Positions 26,490-34,121 of a stretch of 64,000 bases of DNA are shown one piece after another (the stretch's first letter is position 1; each line of letters begins with the position of its first letter). The notes under the pieces were generated by a model. It saw only the letters and a list, made by a program, of their open reading frames with translations. It searched no databases and was not told where the DNA came from. A program made the translations under genes and the position numbers. The stretch lies in contig CAVXLQ010000011.1 of assembly GCA_963762635.1 (NCBI GenBank), forward strand, positions 1-64,000. The letters run 5' to 3'. The stretch comes from Tenggerimyces sp963762635 (lineage in GTDB: Bacteria > Actinomycetota > Actinomycetes > Propionibacteriales > Actinopolymorphaceae).

Positions 26490-27524
26490 GTGAACGACGT
26501 TCTGCCTCCGATCCGGCAGCTGCAGCGGATCGGGTTCCTGCTCGAACGCAAGCGCGAGGAGACGCACCGGGTCCGGGCGTTTCGCAAAGCGGCGTGGGCG
26601 TTGCAGAAGCTGTCGCCGAAGGAGCTGGACGCGCACCTCGCGGCCGGCACGGTGACGGACGTACCCGACGTCGGCAAGACCACGGCGAAGGTCGTCATGG
26701 AGGCGGCCGAGGGCAAGACCGCCGAGTACCTGGCGAAGCTCGAGTCGGTCGTCGGCCCGCTCGTCGCCGGGGGAGACGCGCTGCGGGCGATGCTGCGTGG
26801 CGACCTGCACACCCACTCGGAGTGGTCCGACGGCGGCAGCCCGATCGAGGAGATGGCGGAGACCGCGATCGAGCTCGGCCATTCGTATCTCGCGCTGACC
26901 GATCACTCGCCGCGGTTGAAGGTCGCGAACGGTCTGTCCATCGAACGACTCCGCGAGCAGCTCGACGTCGTGAAGCGTGTCAACGCCGAGTTGGCACCGT
27001 TCCGGATCCTGACCGGCATCGAGGTCGACATCCTCGAGGACGGCCGCCTCGACCAGTCGCCGGAGATCCTCGCCGAGCTCGACCTCGTGGTCGCGAGCGT
27101 CCACTCGAAGCTCCGGATGGACTCCGAGGAGATGACGCGGCGGATGGTGATCGCGATCGCCAACCCGAACGTCGACGTGCTCGGCCACTGCACCGGCCGC
27201 CTCATCACCGGCGGTCGGGGGACGCGGCCGGAGTCGACGTTCGACGCCGAGATCGTGTTCGAGGCCTGCCGCCGCTTCGACGTCGCGGTCGAGATCAACT
27301 CACGACCGGAGCGCCTCGACCCGCCGAAGCGACTGCTCCGGTTGGCCGAGGAGACCGGCTGCGTGTTCGCCCTCGACACCGACGCGCACGCGCCCGGACA
27401 GCTGGACTGGCAGCCGTACGGATGCCTCCGCGCCGAGGAATGCGGTGTCCCGGGCGACCGGATCGTCAACACGATGGAACTCGACGACCTCTTGGCCTGG
27501 ACCGAGCAGCACTCCGTCGACTAG
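26490..27524 (+). CDS. PHP-domain phosphoesterase with N-terminal helix-hairpin-helix part
   Basis: 344 residues. The N-terminal 95 residues (IRQLQRIGFLLERKREETHR, VTDVPDVGKTTAKVVMEAAE) resemble the helix-hairpin-helix DNA-binding part of X-family polymerases. The PHP domain follows with its metal ligands: RGDLHTHSEWSDGG, LALTDHSPRL, ILTGIEVDILEDG, VVASVHSKL, DVLGHCTGRL, AVEINSRP, FALDTDAHAP. It resembles the C-terminal half of PolX without the polymerase domain and is probably a manganese-dependent phosphoesterase or nuclease. GTG 26490 or 26484 are both possible; no strong ribosome binding site is seen. Divergent from fasR. Confidence 0.82.
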   Translation: MNDVLPPIRQLQRIGFLLERKREETHRVRAFRKAAWALQKLSPKELDAHLAAGTVTDVPDVGKTTAKVVMEAAEGKTAEYLAKLESVVGPLVAGGDALRAMLRGDLHTHSEWSDGGSPIEEMAETAIELGHSYLALTDHSPRLKVANGLSIERLREQLDVVKRVNAELAPFRILTGIEVDILEDGRLDQSPEILAELDLVVASVHSKLRMDSEEMTRRMVIAIANPNVDVLGHCTGRLITGGRGTRPESTFDAEIVFEACRRFDVAVEINSRPERLDPPKRLLRLAEETGCVFALDTDAHAPGQLDWQPYGCLRAEECGVPGDRIVNTMELDDLLAWTEQHSVD

Positions 27525-27544
27525 GGGGTCGACTAGGGGGTGGA

Positions 27545-28279
27545 CTAGGGCTGGAACAGCTTCCACTGCCCCTCGGAGACGACCTCGGCGGTCCCGTCGA
27601 CCACCTTGACGGCCGAGTCGTCGTCGATCGCGTACGTCGGTGCGGGAATGTGCGCCGCCCACTTCTCCGCGTTGGCCAGGGAGGCGTCGGGATGGTCCGG
27701 GTGCTCGTAGTGCGGGATCACCGCGAAGTCGACGAGTCCCGCTCCCTGTCCCGTGACCAGGATGCGGTCGACGTCTCCCTCGGGCGTGGCGAAGACGATC
27801 TCCTCCGACTTCAGCGGTTCGTCGGTCCCGCGGGGCTGCTCGGTGTAGGTCTCGACGAACGTGGACGTGGCGGCGATGCTCCCGGCGCTCACCCCCACGT
27901 ACACGGCTTCGGAGCGGAGCGTCGGCAGGAGGTCCGTCAGACCGGAGCGCCGCATCCAGCTGGCGAGGAACAGCGGGTCGCCGCCCCAGAACAGCAGCGC
28001 GTCGGCGTCCCGGACCGTGGGCACCCAGGCAGCTTCCTCGATGCTCGGAAGCACCGAGAGCTCCAGGATCCCCAACGACTTCCACCCCAGGTCACACATC
28101 GGCGTCGGGCCCTTGCGGCTCATCGCCTGCCACGCGTAGCGGGACCCGCCGGGAAAGGGGTAGATGGCGGTGGGGACGAAGAGGGCGTTGGACTCGGAGA
28201 TCGGCTTGCCCAGCAGGTCGACCAGCGCGTCGTTGATGCTGCTGTTGTGGATCCCGCTCGAGGTGAGGAGAGCTCTCAC
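27545..28279 (-). CDS. Peptidase S51 / dipeptidase E-like protein
   Basis: 244 residues of the class I glutamine-amidotransferase-like superfamily. The nucleophile elbow is VYVGVSAGSIAATSTF (Ser at about residue 132), preceded by DADALLFWGGDPLFLASWM, and a candidate histidine is in FAVIPHYEHPDHPD. Such enzymes (PepE, cyanophycinase relatives) cleave aspartyl dipeptides. It is convergent with the PHP gene, with only 20 bp between the stop codons, a stretch in which the unit GACTAGGG is repeated three times. It is followed on the same strand, upstream, by a PPOX-type oxidoreductase 12 bp away, so both may share a transcript. Confidence 0.8.
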   Translation of the reverse strand: MRALLTSSGIHNSSINDALVDLLGKPISESNALFVPTAIYPFPGGSRYAWQAMSRKGPTPMCDLGWKSLGILELSVLPSIEEAAWVPTVRDADALLFWGGDPLFLASWMRRSGLTDLLPTLRSEAVYVGVSAGSIAATSTFVETYTEQPRGTDEPLKSEEIVFATPEGDVDRILVTGQGAGLVDFAVIPHYEHPDHPDASLANAEKWAAHIPAPTYAIDDDSAVKVVDGTAEVVSEGQWKLFQP

Positions 28280-28291
28280 GTTCCTACCTTC

Positions 28292-28699
28292 CTAGTGCTT
28301 CGTCTTCGTCGCCGGGTACCAGCTCTCGCCGACCGGCTTGCCTTCCAGGTTCCAGCTCCACGAGATCGTCGGGGTGATGCGCAGGTAGACGCCCGGCCCG
28401 ACCATGCCCGTCCGTTCGAACGGCTGCTCGGCAATCCCATAGATCCGGATGCCGCGCGCGATGAACGGGTCGAAAGAAGGGTGGTCGTCGACGACCACCG
28501 CGACCTTCGTCCTGCCCGCGGCGAGATTGCGGAACTTTCGGGTCTTGACGATCCCCGGCGGCCCACCGACCCAGAGGTACGTGCCGTCGTACTCCAACGC
28601 GACCGGCGTCACGTCCGGCTGCCCGTCCTCGCCGAGTGTGGCGAGCCGGGCGAGCCCGTGCTCACGTAGATAGGCGGCTTCGTCCTCGCTGAATGCCAT
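28292..28699 (-). CDS. PPOX-class F420-dependent oxidoreductase
   Basis: 135 residues with the split-barrel flavin/F420-binding fold: AYLREHGLARLATLGEDGQP, DVTPVALEYDGTYLWVGGPP, TRKFRNLAAGRTKVAVVVDD, and the C-terminal YLRITPTISWSWNLEG. The combination of RLATLxxDGxP and KxRNLxxxxxVAVVVDD is that of actinobacterial F420-dependent members, which reduce small substrates with F420H2. The substrate is unknown. ATG 28699 is followed closely, 12 bp after the stop, by the S51 peptidase gene. Confidence 0.82.
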   Translation of the reverse strand: MAFSEDEAAYLREHGLARLATLGEDGQPDVTPVALEYDGTYLWVGGPPGIVKTRKFRNLAAGRTKVAVVVDDHPSFDPFIARGIRIYGIAEQPFERTGMVGPGVYLRITPTISWSWNLEGKPVGESWYPATKTKH

Positions 28700-28755
28700 G
28701 ACGTTCTCCCTTCGACACTGCTCACACGAACAGGGTCCGCCCAGATCGACAGGGG

Positions 28756-29238
28756 TCAGGTGAGTTTCAGCAGAAAGCTGATCCCCGGCCTGCCGCTGAG
28801 CGTGACGTCGCCGGTCGGCTCGAAGCCGACGCGGGCGAGGATGACCCGCGAGGCGGCGTTGTCGACCGTCGTCTCCGCCTTCAGCGAGGTGAGCCCGTAC
28901 GACTTCGCCAGCTCGATGACCTCGCGTACCGCGGCGGTCGCGAGGCCTCGGCCAGCGGCGTGTTCGGCGATCCGATAGCCGAGCTCGGCCGACCGGTCCT
29001 CCGTCACGTAGGCGAGGTTGACGCGACCGACGATCGAGCCGTCCGGCTCGACGAGGACGTGGAAGTAGTCCGACCCTGCCTCCTGGAACGCGAGCAGCCC
29101 GCGGTGCCGCTGGTCGAAGTTCGCGAAGTACGCGTCGCCGCGGTCGGGGATGGACGCGGCGAAGTACGAGCGGTTCTCCCGTTCGAACGCGAGGAGTGCG
29201 GGGGCGTGGTCGGCGCGGAGTCGCTGGAGCTCTGGCAC
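28756..29238 (-). CDS. GNAT-family N-acetyltransferase
   Basis: 160 residues, RimJ/RimL-like. The acetyl-CoA-binding motif is in YRIAEHAAGRGLATAAVREV (RGxG/A-type pyrophosphate loop), preceded by FHVLVEPDGSIVGRVNLAYV and followed by LTSLKAETTVDNAASRVILA and VGFEPTGDVTL. It would transfer acetyl from acetyl-CoA to an amine, possibly ribosomal or an antibiotic. The GTG at 29236-29238 is chosen as start because homology begins at PELQRLRADHAPALLAFER. It is divergent from the NfeD-like gene with 66 bp between. Confidence 0.82.
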   Translation of the reverse strand: MPELQRLRADHAPALLAFERENRSYFAASIPDRGDAYFANFDQRHRGLLAFQEAGSDYFHVLVEPDGSIVGRVNLAYVTEDRSAELGYRIAEHAAGRGLATAAVREVIELAKSYGLTSLKAETTVDNAASRVILARVGFEPTGDVTLSGRPGISFLLKLT

Positions 29239-29304
29239 GGGGAGAAGGCTACGAGACCGGTCGTCCGCCGGTAAGGTCACCCGAAAGGTAGGCGAAGGGG
29301 AGCG

Positions 29305-29502
29305 ATGATCGGCAAACAGGGCAGGGTCACCGGGACGATCGGGCCGGGTCTCGTCGGCGAGGTGATGCTGTCCATCCGCGGCGGGGTCGAGGCGTTCTAC
29401 GCGTACTCGAGTATCCCGGGCGAGGAGTTCGGGCTCGGCGACTTGATCGTCGTCGTCGAGTATCACGCTCCCCGCACGGTGTACGTTGCCGCTTCGGCGT
29501 GA
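29305..29502 (+). CDS. Small NfeD-like OB-fold protein
   Basis: 65 residues, preceded by AAGGGGAGCG. The sequence QGRVTGTIGPGLVGEVMLSI, EAFYAYSSIPGEEFGLGDLI, VVVEYHAPRTVYV reads as a short beta-barrel like the C-terminal OB-fold of NfeD. It has no membrane segment. It lies 72 bp upstream of a flotillin-like gene on the same strand, the classic NfeD-flotillin pairing, so it probably binds or modulates the flotillin assembly. A soluble stand-alone OB domain in place of membrane NfeD is less usual. Confidence 0.72.
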   Translation: MIGKQGRVTGTIGPGLVGEVMLSIRGGVEAFYAYSSIPGEEFGLGDLIVVVEYHAPRTVYVAASA

Positions 29503-29574
29503 TGGGATCCAAATCCATCGCTGACGCGTCGTAGGCCCCATCAGGGGAGGATCTGGCGAGGGGAGCCGGTTTCA

Positions 29575-31077
29575 ATGGAGTGGTACGTGCTGTTGGGCGT
29601 CGCGGCGGGAGCGATCTTGGTGGTCGCGATCCTGTTCCGAACGATCTGGAAGGTGGCGGAGCCCAACGAGGCGCTGATCATCTCGGGTCTTTGGGCACGC
29701 AGCAAGAACGCCGACACGGCGGAGAGTTTGATCTTCAAGATCGTCACGGGTACTGGCACGCTCGTTCTGCCGGGCTTCCAGACCTCGCGCCGGTTGCTGC
29801 TCGACTCGCGCGCGGCGACGCTGCAGGTCGGCTGTGTGACCAAGCAGGGCATCCCGGTGCAGGTCCGTGGTGTCGTCATCTACAAGGTCGGGGACGACTT
29901 CGCGTCGATCGCCAACGCCGCAAGGCGATTCCTCGACCAGCAGGACACGATGGACGCCAAGATCCACGAGCTGTTCGCCGGTCACCTGCGGTCGATCATA
30001 GGCAACCTGACGGTCGAGGATCTCGTTCTCAACCGGGAGCGGCTGACGTCGGAGATCCGTGGCTCGTCGGCGGACGAGATGAGCAAGCTCGGCCTCGTGG
30101 TCGACTCGCTGCAGATCCAGGAGATCGACGACACCACCGGCTACATCGCCAACCTGGGCAAGCCGCACGCCGCCGCCATCGCGGCGCTGGCGCGTGCCGC
30201 CGAGGCGCAGCGCGACCAGGAGGCGACACTCGCCGAGCAGGCCGCGAACGCGGAGAAGGCCGCCGCAGTCCGTGCGAGCCACATCCGGCAGGCGGAGTAC
30301 CAGGCCGAGGTCGACCGGGCCGCGGCGACGTCGAAGCAGGCCGGTCCGTTGGCCGACGCCTCGGCGAAGCAGGACGTCATCCGGGCCGAGACCGAGGCCG
30401 CCCAGCTCGCCGCGAACCTGGCCGAGCAGAAGCTGCAGTCGGAGGTCCGCAAGCCCGCGGACGCCCGGGCGTACGAGACCCGGACGATCGCCGAGGCGGA
30501 CCGCGACGCGCGGATCTCGGCGGCGCAGGCACAGGCGCAGGAGACCGAGCTGCGAGCCCAGGCCGACGCGACCCAGGTGAAGACGGCCGCGACCGCCCAG
30601 GCCGAGGCGACCCGTATGCGCGGTGAGGCCGAGGGCCACGCGACGCGGGCGACCGGTGAGGCCGAGGCGGCCGCTACGCAGGCCAAGGGTCTGGCCGTCG
30701 CGGAGTCCGCGAAGGCACAGGGCCTCGCCGAGGCCGCGTCGATCAAGGCGCGCGCCGAGGCGCTCGCGGAGAACCAGGACGCGGTCGTCGCCCAGCAGCT
30801 GGCGGAGAAGTGGCCGGAGATCGTCAAGGCCGGCGCCGGCGCGTTCAGCAACGTCGACCACATGATCGTGATGAACGGTGCGGACGGCGTGTCGGACCTG
30901 CTGACGAAGGCGCTGACGATGGGCGGGACGGGCCTCGGGCTCGCCAAGCAGATGCTCGACGCGATGAGCACGACGAAGGACAAGGACAAGGCGGTGGAGA
31001 ACGGCAAGCCCACCGAGTCGATCCTGTCGTCGACCATCGAGGCCCCGCCGGTCATCCCGCCGGCACCGCAGTCCTAG
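29575..31077 (+). CDS. Flotillin-like SPFH/PHB domain protein
   Basis: 500 residues. One N-terminal membrane segment (MEWYVLLGVAAGAILVVAILF) anchors a SPFH domain (EPNEALIISGLWA, QTSRRLLLDSRAATLQVGCV, IPVQVRGVVIYKVGDDFASI, HLRSIIGNLTVEDLVLNRER), followed from about residue 205 to 410 by a very Ala/Glu/Gln-rich heptad coiled coil (AEAQRDQEATLAEQAANAEK and similar), then a conserved AGAFSNVDHMIVMNGADGVS segment and a Pro-rich tail. Bacterial flotillins organise membrane microdomains. ATG 29575 is well placed in the sequence. The upstream NfeD-like gene is its expected partner. Confidence 0.9.
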   Translation: MEWYVLLGVAAGAILVVAILFRTIWKVAEPNEALIISGLWARSKNADTAESLIFKIVTGTGTLVLPGFQTSRRLLLDSRAATLQVGCVTKQGIPVQVRGVVIYKVGDDFASIANAARRFLDQQDTMDAKIHELFAGHLRSIIGNLTVEDLVLNRERLTSEIRGSSADEMSKLGLVVDSLQIQEIDDTTGYIANLGKPHAAAIAALARAAEAQRDQEATLAEQAANAEKAAAVRASHIRQAEYQAEVDRAAATSKQAGPLADASAKQDVIRAETEAAQLAANLAEQKLQSEVRKPADARAYETRTIAEADRDARISAAQAQAQETELRAQADATQVKTAATAQAEATRMRGEAEGHATRATGEAEAAATQAKGLAVAESAKAQGLAEAASIKARAEALAENQDAVVAQQLAEKWPEIVKAGAGAFSNVDHMIVMNGADGVSDLLTKALTMGGTGLGLAKQMLDAMSTTKDKDKAVENGKPTESILSSTIEAPPVIPPAPQS

Positions 31078-31172
31078 ACGTCTGCCGGGGGTTCCCTCTC
31101 GAGGCGGTCGCGTTACCCGTTCGGCCCGGTTAGGGTCGGCGGGACGCGCCACACGGGAGGGGACCCTTTTCT

Positions 31173-32102
31173 ATGACTGCTCAGGTTCGGCCTGTCTTCG
31201 CGGACTCTTTCTACGACGTACCGAGCCAACGGCCGCGGGTTGCGATCGCGGTGCCGACGGTGTCGGTGCGGAACCAGCAGGTGCTGTTGCAGGTCGAGGA
31301 GGAGCTCCTCGGCGGGGTGCTGCCGGTGCTGTGCGACGTCGAGGCGAGTGTGTCCCTGCACGCCGAGCAGCGCGGGATCCACATGTCGCGGATCGAGAAC
31401 GCGCTGCAGTCGGCCGGGGTGGGTTCGTTGGTGGCGAGCGCGGTGTCGATCGCGTCGCGGATCCGTTCGACGCAGGAGCAGGCTCGGGCGTCGGTCCGGC
31501 TGTCGGCGCGGGTCCCGGTGGGGACGACGACGCGGGTGAGCATGCAGCGGTCGCCCGACACCGTGGAGATCTTCGCCCACGCGGTGGCCGGCCCTTCGCC
31601 GTCCGTCGGGCTGGCGTTGGCGGCGACGAACATGACGGCCTGCCCGTGCATGCAGGGATATGCGCTGACCGACCTGATCGGCGAGCTCGACCTGTCTCCT
31701 GAGCGCGGGTTGGAGCTGCTCGAGCGGGTGCCGATCGCGACGCACAGCCAGAAGGGCAAGGTGCGGCTCGGAGTGGAATCGTCAGCGGTGGAAGGGCTTC
31801 CGGGCTACCAGCTGCTGTACGACGTACTGGCCGCCAACACGGCACTGACCCAGGAGCTGCTGAAGCGACCCGACGAGTACGAGCTCGTCAAGCGCGTCCA
31901 CCTCGCCCCACAGTTCGTCGAAGACGTCGCCCGCGCGGTGGCGAGTGGTACGGCCTCAGCACTCGACGTCGGAGGATTCACCCTGCCTGGGTTGACGATC
32001 GACGTCCAGGCGGAGAGCTACGAGTCCATCCACGGCCACGACATCAGCGCCCACCTCACCGCCCCCGCCACCGACCTCCTGCTCCGCGCCCAACCCGCGT
32101 GA
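31173..32102 (+). CDS. folE2: GTP cyclohydrolase FolE2
   Basis: 309 residues of the COG1469 GTP cyclohydrolase family (FolE2/MptA): VLCDVEASVSLHAEQRGIHM, SRIENALQSAGVGSL, the metal-site cysteine stretch NMTACPCMQGYALTDLIGEL, and PIATHSQKGKVRLGVE with the family's conserved His. It makes dihydroneopterin triphosphate, first step of tetrahydrofolate synthesis, usually with a metal other than zinc, and often replaces FolE under zinc limitation. ATG 31173 follows GGGAGGGGACC. I see no Zur box in the short 95-bp upstream gap. The TGA stop (32100-32102) is contributed by the palindromic repeat. Confidence 0.9.
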   Translation: MTAQVRPVFADSFYDVPSQRPRVAIAVPTVSVRNQQVLLQVEEELLGGVLPVLCDVEASVSLHAEQRGIHMSRIENALQSAGVGSLVASAVSIASRIRSTQEQARASVRLSARVPVGTTTRVSMQRSPDTVEIFAHAVAGPSPSVGLALAATNMTACPCMQGYALTDLIGELDLSPERGLELLERVPIATHSQKGKVRLGVESSAVEGLPGYQLLYDVLAANTALTQELLKRPDEYELVKRVHLAPQFVEDVARAVASGTASALDVGGFTLPGLTIDVQAESYESIHGHDISAHLTAPATDLLLRAQPA

Positions 32103-32174
32103 TCATGATCGTGATCATGAAGCCAAACCGGTGTATATGACCGTTCCGACTTCATGATCACGATCATGATCACG
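32098..32174 (+). repeat. 77-bp palindromic element, copy 3
   Basis: Perfect 25-bp arms 32098-32122 and 32150-32174 (CGTGATCATGATCGTGATCA... and its complement) enclose a 27-nt loop beginning CCAAACCGGTG. It lies between the convergent folE2 and ABC permease genes and includes the folE2 stop codon. The reading phase of that stop (xCG TGA) is identical to copy 1. Confidence 0.9.
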
Positions 32175-32181
32175 GGGTGGG

Positions 32182-33165
32182 CTAGGTGGTGTCGCGAGAG
32201 GTGCCGCGGGCGTAGAGCCAGGCGAGGCCGAGGATGATGCAGCCGTACAGGACCTGCTTCACCGGCTCGTCCACCGTAAGCAGGTTCAGCATCGTGTCCA
32301 ACACCGCGAGGATCAAAGCGCCGAGGATGGTTCCCGTGTAGCCGCCGATGCCGCCCAGGATGGACGTCCCGCCGATCACCGCCGCCGCGACGGAGGGCAG
32401 CAGGAACGAGCCGGCGAGCTGGAGGTCGACCGACCCCGACCGGCCGCCGATCAAGATGCCCGCCACCGCGGCCAACAGCCCACACGCCGTGTAGACCGCC
32501 GTCTCGACCTGCCACACCCGCACCCCAGCGAGCCGCGCCGCGACCCGGTTGTCGCCGACCGCGTAGATCAGCCGCCCCAACCCGGTCCGGCGCAACCCGA
32601 ACACCAGAACACACCCGAGCACCAGCCACACCAGCAGGTTCCACGGCACGAAACCGACGATCGTCCCGCGCCCCAGCTCCAACACCAACGGCGACATCCG
32701 CGTCGCCCCCGACAGGAACGACTGCGACCCCACCGTCAGCAGCCCCGTCAGGATGCCGGCCATACCCAACGTCATGATCAACGGGTTGACGCGGAACACC
32801 CCGACCGCCAGCCCGTTCACCAACCCCACGACGAGTCCCACGGCGAGCCCGGCAAGGATCGCGACCAAAGGACTCCCGGAGACCGACAGCACCCCCGTCA
32901 CGTACGCCGCCGCGGTAGCCGTCATAGCCACCGACAGGTCGATCCCGCCGGTCAGCATGCACAACGTCTGCCCACCCGCGAGCAAGGCCAGCGGCGCCGT
33001 CACCAGCAACGTGTTCCGCAGCTGCCCAGCCGAGGCGAAGCTGGAGTCGATCAGCGTGTTCGCCACGACCAGCAGAACGAGAATTCCCAACAGGGCAAGC
33101 AAAGAACGGTCCCCGGAGATCACCCGGGCGACAAACCCACGCTGCCGCGCATCCACGTCGGTCAT
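32182..33165 (-). CDS. CUT2-type sugar ABC transporter permease
   Basis: 327 residues with eight or more predicted membrane segments of the RbsC/BPD_transp_2 family: LLALLGILVLLVVANTLIDS, AGGQTLCMLTGGIDLSVAMT (GGIDLSVG-type motif), VFRVNPLIMTLGMAGILTGL, GGTSILGGIGGYTGTILGAL, and a C-terminal YARGTSRDTT. It is the second permease of a simple-sugar importer with one periplasmic-type binding lipoprotein and a double ATPase. ATG 33165 overlaps the stop of the first permease by 4 bp. The substrate (ribose, xylose, autoinducer-2 or another) cannot be read from sequence. Confidence 0.9.
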   Translation of the reverse strand: MTDVDARQRGFVARVISGDRSLLALLGILVLLVVANTLIDSSFASAGQLRNTLLVTAPLALLAGGQTLCMLTGGIDLSVAMTATAAAYVTGVLSVSGSPLVAILAGLAVGLVVGLVNGLAVGVFRVNPLIMTLGMAGILTGLLTVGSQSFLSGATRMSPLVLELGRGTIVGFVPWNLLVWLVLGCVLVFGLRRTGLGRLIYAVGDNRVAARLAGVRVWQVETAVYTACGLLAAVAGILIGGRSGSVDLQLAGSFLLPSVAAAVIGGTSILGGIGGYTGTILGALILAVLDTMLNLLTVDEPVKQVLYGCIILGLAWLYARGTSRDTT

Positions 33166-34121
33166 GCCGGCTTGCCCCTTCCCAGCCGGAGCCAGCCGCC
33201 CACCATCACGACAACCACCACGACCACGCCGCCGACGACCTGGCCGTACGAGGGATCCACGCCGAGCCCCAGCATGATGTTCGGGATCAGGTACAGGCAC
33301 CACACCGCGATCACCGGCCCGACCAGCCCGCCGATGCCACCGGTCAGCGCCACGCCGCCCAGCACGATCGCCGCGACCGAGGCCAGCGTCGACGTCACCG
33401 CGATCGTCGCCTGCGGGCTGCCGCCGGCGGTGAACGCCGTCGACGCGAGTCCCGCGAGCCCGCAGAACAAGCCCGACACCGTGTACGAGATCACCTTCGT
33501 CTGCAGGGGATTGACCCCCGACAGGAACGCCGCGTTCGAGTCGCTCCCCACAGCGAAGATCGCGATTCCCGCCTTCGAACGACGCAACGGCAGCCAGATC
33601 ACCAACAGCGGAACGACCAGACAGGCGAGCGCCGGCCACCACGCAGTACCGTCCGCGCCCAACACCAAAGCCTGGAAGCCAGGGGAGGCCCCACCACCGG
33701 GCGACGGCAGCACGAAGAGAGCCACGCCACCGAGCACGAACGAAGTGGCGAGCGTGACGATGATGTCCGGCACCTTCGACACGTTGATGATGAAGCCCGT
33801 CAACGCCCCGATCCCGGCCGCCACGGCGAGACAGCCCGCCGCCACCAGCAGCGAGCCGCCGAACGACGTGCCCTCCATGAACCGGGCCGACAGGCAGTTG
33901 ATCAGCACCAGCATCGCGCCGACCGACAGGTCGATCCCGCCGCCGATCACCACCACCGACTGCGCCATCGCCAAGTACGCAAGGGCAAGCGTCGACGCGA
34001 GCAGCGTCTGGATCTCGAACGCACCGAACGTCGGCACCTGCGTGATGTTCCAGACGAGCAGCAGCGCGAAGATCACCGCGACCGCGCCGGTCCACGCCGA
34101 ACGCCGAAGAGTCCGCGTCAT
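33162..34121 (-). CDS. CUT2-type sugar ABC transporter permease
   Basis: 319 residues, the same RbsC-type fold as its neighbour but clearly diverged: AYLAMAQSVVVIGGGIDLSV, IGALTGFIINVSKVPDIIVT, FVLGGVALFVLP, VALTGGIGGLVGPVIAVWCL and a hydrophobic end rich in valine (GVVVVVVVMVGGWLRLG). The first and second permeases would form a heterodimeric channel. ATG 34121 overlaps the ATPase stop by 4 bp. Third gene in the transporter operon. Confidence 0.9.
   Translation of the reverse strand: MTRTLRRSAWTGAVAVIFALLLVWNITQVPTFGAFEIQTLLASTLALAYLAMAQSVVVIGGGIDLSVGAMLVLINCLSARFMEGTSFGGSLLVAAGCLAVAAGIGALTGFIINVSKVPDIIVTLATSFVLGGVALFVLPSPGGGASPGFQALVLGADGTAWWPALACLVVPLLVIWLPLRRSKAGIAIFAVGSDSNAAFLSGVNPLQTKVISYTVSGLFCGLAGLASTAFTAGGSPQATIAVTSTLASVAAIVLGGVALTGGIGGLVGPVIAVWCLYLIPNIMLGLGVDPSYGQVVGGVVVVVVVMVGGWLRLGRGKPA

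Noticed and set aside
29572..31152. Long reverse-strand frame of over 500 codons opposite flotillin
   Set aside because: The forward frame has the clear SPFH and coiled-coil features and normal codon usage; the reverse frame is an effect of the Ala/Glu-rich high-GC repeat.
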